Shown here one piece after another: positions 15,097 to 23,705 of a stretch of DNA of 49,282 nucleotides (within the stretch, counting starts at the first letter, position 1; every line of letters begins with the position of its first letter). The stretch lies in contig CALWTF010000013.1 in NCBI GenBank assembly GCA_944384415.1, forward strand, positions 1-49,282. Reading direction: 5' to 3'. Source of the stretch: an uncultured Clostridia bacterium (GTDB taxonomy: Bacteria; Bacillota; Clostridia; Christensenellales; UBA1242). Under the pieces are notes generated by a model. It saw only the letters and a list, made by a program, of their open reading frames with translations, ran no database searches and was not told where the DNA came from. The translations under genes were made by a program, and so were the position numbers.

Positions 15097-15216
15097 TTAA
15101 TAATTGGTTATATCAAAAATTTTAATTTTGTTACCTTTTTATTAAACTTCTTTTTTAAAGGCTTCCACCAATAATTTTGTAGAACCATTAACATTTGAAC
15201 TGCCAAACAATAATAT
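15097..15216 (-). pseudogene. Remnant of a flavodoxin-fold NAD(P)H reductase
   Basis: Immediately downstream of the flavodoxin gene the minus strand reads ILLFGSSNVNGSTKLLVEAF, then KKEV, two stops, KGNKIKIFDITNY and another stop. This aligns well with the N-terminus of the intact reductase at 6222 (loop SSTPRKNGNS, then GNEVEFI). A GGGG ribosome-binding-like tract precedes it, but the start codon position is ATA (15216-15214). The remainder of the gene is gone or beyond recognition before the terminator at 15065. Confidence 0.75.
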
Positions 15217-15231
15217 TTCCCCTATCAATTT

Positions 15232-15711
15232 TTAACAGTTAACAAAATGCTTACTCCAATTTTTTAATTCATCAACACTTACATTTGAATAAAATCTTTT
15301 ACCATCTTCAACAATTGCGTTTTTAGCAATATGCAGAATGTTTTCTTTAATACTTCCCATTCCACTTCCACCTGATGTTGCAAATGGTATAATTTTTATA
15401 TTAGAAAAATCATATTGTTCCAAAAATGTGTCAACAATTGTTGGCTCTCGATACCACCAAATAGGAAATCCTAAAAACAAACAATTATAATCTTTTAAAT
15501 TATCAATCTTATTAACTATTTCTGGTCTAAACGATAAATTTTTCATTTCAATTGAACTTCTTGAATTTTGGTTGGTCCAATCTAAATCTTCATCAGTGTA
15601 TTTCTGCTTTGGTATAATTTCAAACAAATCAGAATTGGTTGCTTTTGCAAGATTTTTTGCAACTTTTTCAGTTGTTCCTGTTGCACTAAAATATGCTACT
15701 AAACCTTTCAT
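15232..15711 (-). CDS. Flavodoxin
   Basis: This 159-residue long-type flavodoxin-like protein is a cytoplasmic FMN protein. The phosphate loop is FSATGTTEKVA (8-18), matching the T/SxTGxT signature. The region FLGFPIWWYREP (77-88) carries the aromatic residues that stack on the flavin, and ATSGGSGMGS (109-118) is the third flavin loop. In many Clostridia such flavodoxins sit in redox operons with alpha/beta hydrolases and flavin reductases; here remnants of both flank it. AGGAGG lies 5 nt before the ATG and overlaps the stop codon of the upstream hydrolase remnant, so translation was once coupled. Confidence 0.92.
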   Translation of the reverse strand: MKGLVAYFSATGTTEKVAKNLAKATNSDLFEIIPKQKYTDEDLDWTNQNSRSSIEMKNLSFRPEIVNKIDNLKDYNCLFLGFPIWWYREPTIVDTFLEQYDFSNIKIIPFATSGGSGMGSIKENILHIAKNAIVEDGKRFYSNVSVDELKNWSKHFVNC

Positions 15712-15720
15712 TTTATCCTC

Positions 15721-15888
15721 CTAAACACTCAAATATTTATTATAAAATTCAACAATTTTTTCAAATGGTATAACATTTAAATTATCATATAAATCGACAT
15801 AAACCGCATTTGGTATAATCAATAATTCTTTATTTTCGCCTTTTAGTTTTTTATAAGCATCTTTACTAAAATAACAAGAATGTGCTTT
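15721..15888 (-). pseudogene. C-terminal remnant of an alpha/beta hydrolase
   Basis: A 55-codon frame reads HSCYFSKDAYKKL, then GENKELLIIPNAVYVDLYD and IPFEKIVEFYNKYL before TAG. It matches the C-terminal end of dienelactone-hydrolase-like alpha/beta hydrolases, in which the catalytic His normally precedes VDLYD; here that position is Tyr. An in-frame stop lies directly upstream and no N-terminal part is found, so only the tail remains. Its TAG overlaps the ribosome-binding site of the flavodoxin gene. Confidence 0.75.
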
Positions 15889-16026
15889 TTAGGATTTTAA
15901 GTTAAATATTTTTTAAAAAATCATATAAAAATATAATTTTGTTGTTTTATTTTTAAAACTAATATAAATGTTAATTAAATAAAAAATTATTTTTTGATTT
16001 TGGTTAATTAATAAGTATACTATTTT

Positions 16027-16527
16027 TTAATTTATACTTTTATTGCTAAATAATTTTTTATTACAAAAATAAATATCATTATTAAGTAAATTATTTTTAA
16101 AACTTAATTTATCAGGAAAATAATCAGTTTTTTGAAAACCTAATTTAGCATAAAGTTTTATAGCAATTTTATTTTCAGAATTAACCCATAAATATAAATT
16201 ATCATTTACTTTATTAAAGAAATCTTTTAATACATTAGTTAAAAATTTTGTAGCAATACCTTTATTTTGAAAATCTTTTCTGGTATTAACATTTATAAGA
16301 AAATATTTGTCTTCTTCTTCATAATAACGAATACAAGCACAACTAATAATTTCTTTATCTAACATATATATTGCTAAATAATTTCTTTCATCTTTAAGAT
16401 TTTGTTTATAATATTCAAAAACATCTTCCTCATATTCAATTTTTGTATTTTGTGCTTTTGAAATTTGTTTTTTATAAAATGTTGCATTACTTAAAAATTC
16501 TTTATAATATACTTTTAAATACTTAAT
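16027..16527 (-). CDS. GNAT-family N-acetyltransferase, probably starting at ATT
   Basis: The frame from ATT 16527 gives 166 residues, a normal size for a GNAT enzyme that transfers acetyl from acetyl-CoA to an amine. The core motif is NVNTRKDFQNKGIATKFLTNVL, with the Q/RxxGxG/A pyrophosphate loop as QNKGIA; LWVNSENKIAIKLYAKLGFQK is the usual motif B with the conserved Tyr. The first ATG in frame (16365) would remove the whole N-terminal third. Upstream of it the frame stays open with convincing protein (YLKVYYKEFL, then EDVFEYYKQNLKDERNY) back to a TAA at 16536. Within that space only ATT at 16527 is start-like, 9 nt after a GGGGG tract. Either a rare ATT start is used or an ATG was lost by mutation. 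Confidence 0.75.
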   Translation of the reverse strand: MKYLKVYYKEFLSNATFYKKQISKAQNTKIEYEEDVFEYYKQNLKDERNYLAIYMLDKEIISCACIRYYEEEDKYFLINVNTRKDFQNKGIATKFLTNVLKDFFNKVNDNLYLWVNSENKIAIKLYAKLGFQKTDYFPDKLSFKNNLLNNDIYFCNKKLFSNKSIN

Positions 16528-16541
16528 AACTTTTTACCCCC

Positions 16542-16881
16542 ATTTTAAATAAAATATAAATCAAAGTTTTAATTATATATTTTGCTTAACAAAGTGTATC
16601 AAATTTAACTAAAAAATAATAATGTTTACTATAAAGTTTAAAATTTTTTAATTATAATATTCTTAATTTCAGTTACACTATTTATAACAATAAGTTATGA
16701 TAAATTTTTATTATAAACAATTTTATAAATTATTATCTTTATTTGTAAAAAATAGCTATAAAGTGTTTAAAATAAGGCATATAACTGCAAAAAATTAACA
16801 CTAAGTTTAATTTTTAATATTATTATAGTTACAAAAACATAACAAAAAATTTTTATATTATATTTATCTGTAAAATTTTAT
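16542..16881. other. AT-rich intergenic stretch
   Basis: Only A/T runs were seen, without ORF, convincing promoter or repeat, up to the terminator at 16882. Confidence 0.5.
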
Positions 16882-16917
16882 ATAAAAAAGCACTAACAAA
16901 AAAGTTAGTGTTTTTTA
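16882..16917 (-). terminator. Terminator of the 1934-residue lipoprotein gene
   Basis: CACTAAC (16891-16897) and GTTAGTG (16904-16910) with long A and T flanks; on the minus strand a T run follows the stem. Confidence 0.85.
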
Positions 16918-16985
16918 TTAACATATTAGCAATAATTTATTTTCAGTTGTTATTAAATTATACTTAATTATTGCTATTTGATTTT

Positions 16986-19900
16986 TTATTCTGAAGGATA
17001 TGTAATATCCTGTTCTAGTATAGTTTCCTCTGTATAATTGGTATTATTTTTAATTACAGCACCAGCTTTTAAAGTAACTGTGTTTCCTTGGAAATTACAA
17101 CCGCTATCACTTAAAGAAGAACCACTATTAAATGTTACAGAAGCACCTTCATTAAGTAACAATGAAGTATTTGTTTTTAATGTTAATCCTGCACCTTCAC
17201 CAAATGTTGCGATATTAGAAAAAGTTACTGTAACACCATCTGAAACAGTTATATTGTTTGTTATTGAGTAGCTACCAGATGAACCATATTGCAATGCGCT
17301 AACAGTTGCATCAGCTCTTATTTCGGCATCAATATTATCTTCTAGTTTTAAATAGATTGTTTCTGGAGTTTGTAAAGCATTCCATTGTAATTCAAGTTTA
17401 CATATATTTTTAAAACCATTGAAAGTAACATAAATTGTTACACTGTTTTGATTTTCTTCAATTTTTGCAACTTCGGTCATTGCAGAAAAACTTGCGTTTT
17501 CATCTGAAGCTAAAGCAGATTTAATATACCCACTTCCATCTGCGCTTATTCCATCTGGAATGTTAAAAGTTACACCAACACGATAACCAGATGCAACCAT
17601 ATTTAATGCTTCATTAGCCCCAACATAAGCGATTACACCCGAAATCATATAACAACTTTGCTCTTTAGATTCTATATTTATTGAACCTTTTGAAATAGTT
17701 TGGTTTTCAGAATAAGCATATTGGTCATCTTCAGTGATTAATGAAACTTCACTTTCAACCATAAATCTTGCATTTTCATTGATTGTAAAAATATAAGATT
17801 CAGTATTAAAATTGTTTCCCCATTGAATGTCAACTTTTATCTGCGTGTTTCTACTTGTAATTGGTGCGGCAAATTCAATACCGTTTTCAGTAAATGTGAT
17901 GTTAGCATTTTTACTTATTAGTGTAAACTCGCCGTCATTACCTTCTCTTGTATAGAGATTAACAACAATATCATTATTTGTATAATTTTCACCATCTAAA
18001 ACATTTTCAAAACTCAATAAAGAATTTTCTAAAACAGGTAAATTGAATTTTCCACTAACATAATAAATTCCATTGTATAAATTTATGTCTCCGCTAACAG
18101 ATATATTATAATCAGATTGATCATAAACAATATTCTGATTTGAATTTTCAATTTCTTGTGCTTTTTCAACAGTTATTTTAGGATTAAAGTTTAATTTAGT
18201 ATCACCATCAATTGAAAAATGGAAATACTGTTCATCATAAATTTCTGAACCACCCCAATTAATAATAATTATAAATTCATCGTAAATAGAAGTAATTTGT
18301 GGAAGAAATACAAATGCTCCATTTTTATTCAAAAAGGAATCGGTTACTTGTTCATACTTTTCAATCATTTTATAAACAGTTTCACCATTTCTTTTTACAT
18401 AAACTTTACAACCTGCTTGACTAAAATCGGTTATATTTGAAGGTTTAGAAATAATAGCTCCAGCTATAAAATTATTTCCCTTTTCAATGCTACTTGCATC
18501 TTCAAAATTTAACTCACCCCAAATTACATAGTTATTTAAGTAATTAAGTTGTGTAGTCACTTCACAATCAATAGAACATTCGGTTTGATATTCTGTTAAT
18601 TCATAATTATTTTCAGCTGGCCTTACATCGTTTACATTTCCATTTGTTCCACTGTTGTTGTTAAGAACAGAAACAAACTGATTAGCAAATTTGTTGTTTT
18701 CAGAATTTGAAACAACAACCGTTAATGGCATTGTTATATCATTCCAATAAATAACAAAATTATAAAGAACATCAGCATTATCAAATTTTAAAGTAAAAGT
18801 TATTTCTGCATTATTTCCGGCGGTGCTAGAAAGCAAACCTTCGCCACCATACCATATACGATAAGTGTCTATATCTAAATCTGGATTATAGTTATCACTA
18901 ACATAAGTTGCACCATTATCCAAACTTTTTAAAACACCAATGCGAACATTATTATTATGAGCAACATCTGATTTTAATGTAAATTTAACCACATTGTCGC
19001 CTTCATTGAATGCTAAAATATCATTATTAGAATCATCTATCAAAAATTGTGAATAACTTTTTCCAAAAGTTGCAACTTGTATTAATGAATTAACGCTTAA
19101 CTCCATTACATTTCTATTTTGGGCATCATTAACAACAATTTCATTTTTTAAAATATCCTGATTTTCAGAAGTAATTTGCTCAACCGTTGTATTAACATAT
19201 GATGCTAAAACAAGATTTTGAGTGTTAAAATAATAGGTTACAGGCAACCATTGTTTGCCCCATTTTATAATAATTTTTATATTTTTTGTTTCATTTAAAA
19301 ATTCATCTGAAAAAATAAAACTGCAAAAACCATAATTTTCTTCTAGTTCAGATGTATAAAATGAAATTTCTGTTGGCAAAACATAGTTTTCATTTACTTC
19401 ATCATTAAACAAAACATTTACTTCAAAAGTTTCATCAGTTTTAACACAACTTTTTGGAGCTTTAATATCTAAAGAAATTTCGTGCTTGTCATTTTCATCA
19501 CTATAACACAATCCCGATATGATATAATCGGTTAAATTATCTACCGTTGATGTGTTTTCTTCAAAAATTAAATCATCGGTGTACAATGTATTATTTAGCA
19601 CTGCATTTAACAAATCTTCATTTTCAGGCATTTGTTCAAGTGTTACTTGACTTGTATCAAAAGTAAACATTTGCACAATATTGTTTGCCCAAACAATTTC
19701 AATTGCAAAATTTTGATTAAATGTTTGCTTGTCAACTTCAATATTAAAATTTACAAAATATGTAGTTTCAATGCTAATAGATTCAGCAGGATAATTTTTA
19801 TATTGCAATTTATTTTTAGCATCTTCGTTTTCAATTATGCTAACATTTTCCCACGAAGAACTTTCACTGTTATAAGTTTTTATTACTATTTTAAAGCTAT

Positions 19901-22790
19901 CATTATCTGGATTAAAACTTTCAGATACCTGAGTGTTAGGATACAACGAATATAAAGGGCTGAAAATATCAAAATTAAAACTATACTTATTATTTTGTTG
20001 TTGAACAATTCCAGTTATTACATAATTAGCTTCATTTTCATTAACACTATCTAAACTAATATCATACCAATTTGAATTTTCGCCTTTAATTATAGTTGAC
20101 ATATTAGCATCTTCAACAACAACGCTTAAAGTAGAAACCAGTTCTTGACCATTAGCTGTTTCACCTAAATATTTAACAACATATTCAGTTGTGCTACCAA
20201 TAGCGAATGAATCATAGGTTGAACCTTCTGCAATAACAACTTCAAAATTTGATGTTTCAACATTTTGTCTTGTTGCAGTGTTAAAAGTTGCTACAATGTT
20301 TGAAGTTAAAATGTTTGATATAAAGTTTTCAGAAGTTCCAAAAGGAACAGATAATACTGTTTGCTGTTGACCATCAATTAATAATTTAGCTTCAAAACTT
20401 GTTGCTTCTTCAAACTCAATTTCAACATCATTAGTAATTATGTTATACTCAACAACATTAGTTTTATCACCAAACCAATCAATTGCAACACGGAAATATG
20501 AAGGAGCATCAATTACTAAATCAAGATTTGTAAATGCAGAACCTTCAACACAACCTATTAATGAAGTTGAACTAATTTCTTGCCAAGCCAAATATCCTTC
20601 AGCATCTATATTTTCACCAATTTTTATATCAGCTAAATAACTTGTGTCTTCATAATTTTTATCGAAATAAAACTTTGAACTTTCAGGCATTTTATAAACT
20701 GTTATTGTTGCATTTTCGTTAAACAAAACTGTGTTAGGAGCAAAAAATGTAAGTGGTATAATATTTACTAATTCACCATTATCATTTTCGCTTAATGATA
20801 AATTACCAGAAACATCAACAAACGAACCATTGTGTGTTGCTGTAATATATTTTGTATAATATTTTGACTCAGTGTTTAATTCAACATTTCCATAATAGAA
20901 CTGTGCATTAGCATCAATTTTTATAATGTAAGTTTGTGTTGCAACTGAATCATTCCATTTTACTTCTACTTTTGCCCAAGTGTTTTCATCTTTTACATTA
21001 CAATAAAAATTAAAGAAAGCAGTTTCGTTTTCCAAACTATCAAAAAATTCGCCATCAAAATATTCATTTTTTAATTCCCAAGTTTTTCCTTGGTCATTGC
21101 TTAAATATGTTTTAACAGAACCTGTTGAATTTGTTAAAAGTTCGTCAACCGCTATTAACTTAGCACCTAAAATGTAACCTTGTGATAAACCGAAATCAGG
21201 ATTTCTATAATAATCAAATTGCCCACCAACAATAATTTCTTGATAACTTGTTTCTTGATTTACTAAAACAGTTTGATTTAAACTATAATCATCGGCATTT
21301 AACGAGTTCACATATTCAGGTTCTAAAACTCGAATATTTAAATAAAGTTTGTCTAATTCATTTGTTCCAGTTAAAACTTTTCTTTGCATAACAACTTGAT
21401 AAAGCCCTGGAACAAATTGATTAAATGTCCAAGTGTACGATAATGTGAAATCGTTTAAAGCAGAAAGTGTAATGTCACCAGCTTCTGTAACATCTTTAAC
21501 ATCAATATTATTTGCTAAATCAGGAAAATCTGGCTTTGTTCCAAATTTTATATTATAAACACCATTTTGCGATTCAACCCAATTAGCATTTGAACTTATT
21601 GTTTGTGGTGATTCTAAAACAATATTAGAATCCAATTTTATAATATACTGTTGAACAGCATCAAATTCACTCCATTGAATTGAAACACGATATCTTGTGT
21701 TTACACTTTCAAAATCAAAGAAATGATAAAAATATGCTCTTTCATTTTCAGCGCTGTTTAAAAATTCATAGATGGTTGTGCTTGGTTCAATCCAATTAAC
21801 ACCATTATCCAAGCTTTTTTCAATAACCAAGCAAGGATTACTGCAAGCAGAAGTTTTTATTCCATTAGGAGCTAAAATTTTAATACCAGCAATATTACCA
21901 TTGCTTTTGTTTATTTCAATACCATTCCAATTTGTTTTTGCACTTTCATAAGCAATATTTCCAGTTAAAGTGATAACATTTTCTTTTTGCGATATTTGAG
22001 AATCAATAATTTTAGCATAATCAGAACCAGTGGAAACAAAACTTGAAGATGAAGATACATTTACTGTAGCCAAAATTTTTTCCTCAGCAACAAATTGCAA
22101 ATTTGTTCCAGGATAAGAATATGTTACTTGACATTCATATGTTTTATTTGCACTTATTACACCATCTGTTGGCATACCATCTACACCAACAGTAGTTGTT
22201 TCTGTCCATTCAAAAGACAAATTGCTTCGTTGTGTTGAATTTGTTAAAGGAACTTGTTGTAAAATTTCATTACCATCACTGTCATAACCAGTTCGTTGAA
22301 GCAAAGTTACATTTAATAAACTTTCTAGTGCTTCTTTATTGCCACCACGACTTTGCACAACATTCCAATCAAAGCTTTGTTGATGGTTAACAGTAATATC
22401 AACAGGAACTGCGTTTACTTCAACATAAAAATTAGCAGAATAGTTTTGATAAACTATTTTAAATTTAAAAACACCAGTATCACGGCCCCAAACTTTTCGC
22501 TCAGAAGAATCAATAGTAACCAAAACTTCATCAGCATTCCATTCAATGTTGGTTGTTGAACCATCACTTAAAACAGCTTTTGCATTTAATTCATCAAATA
22601 TTTGTTTTTTAATTTGATTGGTTAACTGACTAGCTGTTATATAATCATCAGAAAGATTAATACTAAATTGAATTTCATCACCATCAATTGTTATGTTATT
22701 TACTTTAGGTTCACCACAACCGATTGTAAATACAGATGTAATAGCAATAGTAACGCAACCCAAAAAGTAAGTTAAACCCTTTCCTTTCAT
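16986..22790 (-). CDS. Large surface lipoprotein with nine tryptophan-signature repeat units
   Basis: The 1934-residue protein begins with a lipoprotein signal peptide, hydrophobic core 6-23, then TIG|C with Cys25 as the lipidated residue, so it should be anchored to the outer face of the membrane. The rest consists of divergent beta-rich units. Nine times a unit closes with a strand of the form (hydrophobic)x(hydrophobic)xW followed about 10 residues later by Tyr/Phe and a second strand (VSIQW, VEVKW, VAIDW, IEIVW, IIIKW, FVIYW, IIINW, VDIQW, LELQW; near residues 370, 609, 770, 1032, 1176, 1347, 1510, 1655 and 1801). Some units contain Asp-box-like motifs, for example SLDNGVNW (about 328) and SNDQGKTW (about 566). 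The last 110 residues are a Gly/Ser/Thr-rich beta-helix-like tail. AGGAG precedes the ATG. No enzymatic domain is recognised; a binding or adhesion role is an inference. Confidence 0.85.
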   Translation of the reverse strand: MKGKGLTYFLGCVTIAITSVFTIGCGEPKVNNITIDGDEIQFSINLSDDYITASQLTNQIKKQIFDELNAKAVLSDGSTTNIEWNADEVLVTIDSSERKVWGRDTGVFKFKIVYQNYSANFYVEVNAVPVDITVNHQQSFDWNVVQSRGGNKEALESLLNVTLLQRTGYDSDGNEILQQVPLTNSTQRSNLSFEWTETTTVGVDGMPTDGVISANKTYECQVTYSYPGTNLQFVAEEKILATVNVSSSSSFVSTGSDYAKIIDSQISQKENVITLTGNIAYESAKTNWNGIEINKSNGNIAGIKILAPNGIKTSACSNPCLVIEKSLDNGVNWIEPSTTIYEFLNSAENERAYFYHFFDFESVNTRYRVSIQWSEFDAVQQYIIKLDSNIVLESPQTISSNANWVESQNGVYNIKFGTKPDFPDLANNIDVKDVTEAGDITLSALNDFTLSYTWTFNQFVPGLYQVVMQRKVLTGTNELDKLYLNIRVLEPEYVNSLNADDYSLNQTVLVNQETSYQEIIVGGQFDYYRNPDFGLSQGYILGAKLIAVDELLTNSTGSVKTYLSNDQGKTWELKNEYFDGEFFDSLENETAFFNFYCNVKDENTWAKVEVKWNDSVATQTYIIKIDANAQFYYGNVELNTESKYYTKYITATHNGSFVDVSGNLSLSENDNGELVNIIPLTFFAPNTVLFNENATITVYKMPESSKFYFDKNYEDTSYLADIKIGENIDAEGYLAWQEISSTSLIGCVEGSAFTNLDLVIDAPSYFRVAIDWFGDKTNVVEYNIITNDVEIEFEEATSFEAKLLIDGQQQTVLSVPFGTSENFISNILTSNIVATFNTATRQNVETSNFEVVIAEGSTYDSFAIGSTTEYVVKYLGETANGQELVSTLSVVVEDANMSTIIKGENSNWYDISLDSVNENEANYVITGIVQQQNNKYSFNFDIFSPLYSLYPNTQVSESFNPDNDSFKIVIKTYNSESSSWENVSIIENEDAKNKLQYKNYPAESISIETTYFVNFNIEVDKQTFNQNFAIEIVWANNIVQMFTFDTSQVTLEQMPENEDLLNAVLNNTLYTDDLIFEENTSTVDNLTDYIISGLCYSDENDKHEISLDIKAPKSCVKTDETFEVNVLFNDEVNENYVLPTEISFYTSELEENYGFCSFIFSDEFLNETKNIKIIIKWGKQWLPVTYYFNTQNLVLASYVNTTVEQITSENQDILKNEIVVNDAQNRNVMELSVNSLIQVATFGKSYSQFLIDDSNNDILAFNEGDNVVKFTLKSDVAHNNNVRIGVLKSLDNGATYVSDNYNPDLDIDTYRIWYGGEGLLSSTAGNNAEITFTLKFDNADVLYNFVIYWNDITMPLTVVVSNSENNKFANQFVSVLNNNSGTNGNVNDVRPAENNYELTEYQTECSIDCEVTTQLNYLNNYVIWGELNFEDASSIEKGNNFIAGAIISKPSNITDFSQAGCKVYVKRNGETVYKMIEKYEQVTDSFLNKNGAFVFLPQITSIYDEFIIIINWGGSEIYDEQYFHFSIDGDTKLNFNPKITVEKAQEIENSNQNIVYDQSDYNISVSGDINLYNGIYYVSGKFNLPVLENSLLSFENVLDGENYTNNDIVVNLYTREGNDGEFTLISKNANITFTENGIEFAAPITSRNTQIKVDIQWGNNFNTESYIFTINENARFMVESEVSLITEDDQYAYSENQTISKGSINIESKEQSCYMISGVIAYVGANEALNMVASGYRVGVTFNIPDGISADGSGYIKSALASDENASFSAMTEVAKIEENQNSVTIYVTFNGFKNICKLELQWNALQTPETIYLKLEDNIDAEIRADATVSALQYGSSGSYSITNNITVSDGVTVTFSNIATFGEGAGLTLKTNTSLLLNEGASVTFNSGSSLSDSGCNFQGNTVTLKAGAVIKNNTNYTEETILEQDITYPSE

Positions 22791-22849
22791 AATTTTTCTC
22801 CTTATATGTTTTCTTTTGTCACTAAATTAATCAAATTCACTTTAAAAAA

Positions 22850-22866
22850 CTGACATCAAATGCCAG
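22850..22866 (-). promoter_or_regulatory. 5'-terminal stem-loop in the lipoprotein mRNA
   Basis: CTGGCA and TGTCAG (one G-U pair) enclose TTTGA. The stem begins at the predicted first transcribed base, a position known to protect mRNAs from 5'-end decay. Confidence 0.45.
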
Positions 22867-22873
22867 TGTTATA

Positions 22874-22902
22874 ATTATAAAATTTAAACCCAAAAAAGTC
22901 AA
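22874..22902 (-). promoter_or_regulatory. Promoter of the 1934-residue lipoprotein gene
   Basis: On the minus strand, TTGACT (22902-22897), a 17 nt spacer and TATAAT (22879-22874), near-consensus. The leader is about 77 nt. Confidence 0.8.
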
Positions 22903-23032
22903 ATAAATAACATCAACTAACATTTTTAAAACAATAAATAATACTAAATTTATATTGCTCAAATTATCCAAATTAATGTACAAAACAAAAAACTATTTAA
23001 CACTTTATTTATAATTTAAAAATAATAAAAAT

Positions 23033-23067
23033 AAAAATTCTTGTGCCATGTATACACAAGAATTTTT
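23033..23067 (-). terminator. Terminator closing the giant-lipoprotein operon
   Basis: AAAAATTCTTGTG (23033-23045) and CACAAGAATTTTT (23055-23067) form a perfect 13-bp stem with a 9-nt loop, followed on the minus strand by T-rich sequence. It lies 6 nt after the old stop of the pseudogene. Confidence 0.9.
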
Positions 23068-23072
23068 ATTTT

Positions 23073-23684
23073 TTAATTATGTTCAATTTTTAGCTTTACA
23101 ATTTCATTATAGTTAGGAATTTTATCCAAAGATGTTTCACCAAAAACAATATGTTTACAATGAGCTTTTTGTAAGCTGTCCATTTTTGATGAATTTCATA
23201 AATTAAACTATAATGTTTTGCATAAGGAATTAATTCAACATCTTGAATTTCTTTACAATTTAAAAATGCAAAAAATTTGTATGAAAACATTTCATCAACA
23301 ACATCAAAACTAACAATATTTCTGTCAATTAAAGAACAAAGTGTTCTAAGCCACGATAAATAATTTATCATTCCAGCATAATTTTGCTTTTCTTTTAAAT
23401 TTGGCATTTTTATTCCATTAACCTTGTCTTTTAAATAACCTAACATTTGAACAACATCTTTTTGTTGATAAAATAATACATAAAATTGAACCATAAAAGA
23501 AGATTGATTTACTTCTTTATCTTTTTAAAATTGAATATACAACGCAACCGCACCAATAATTGCCGTTATGGTTGTTACTACTGAAGAAATTAATGAACCA
23601 TATTCAGTTAAAAATGAAGGAGCTATAATTCCTAACACAATTAACGCTGTTGAAATTATTAAAATATAACTTTTAGTTTTTCAT
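23073..23684 (-). pseudogene. Broken gene for a two-helix membrane protein, second in the giant-lipoprotein operon
   Basis: Read with corrections, one protein of about 200 residues appears. It has an ATG at 23684 with AGGAG 6 nt upstream, then a helix (SYILIISTALIVLGIIAPSF), a second helix ending IIGAVALYIQF, a TAA stop, KDKEVNQSSFMVQFYVLFYQ, a soluble domain, a shift at an A5 run near 23181, and HCKHIVFGETSLDKIPNYNE to a TAA at 23075-23073. Three lesions are therefore visible: a frameshift in the first codons, an in-frame stop after the second helix, and a late frameshift. The pattern of two membrane helices followed by QFKKDKE and a cytoplasmic domain is common in uncharacterised Firmicute proteins. 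The middle part alone (23494-23096) looks like an ORF but has no start signal of its own. Confidence 0.75.
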
Positions 23685-23705
23685 TCACATCTCCTATAAA
23701 AACCA

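Noticed and set aside
23096..23494. Intact 132-residue gene
   Set aside because: It has no start signal of its own, its C-terminus is out of frame with a better continuation, and upstream and downstream pieces of the same protein are visible. It is the middle of a pseudogene.
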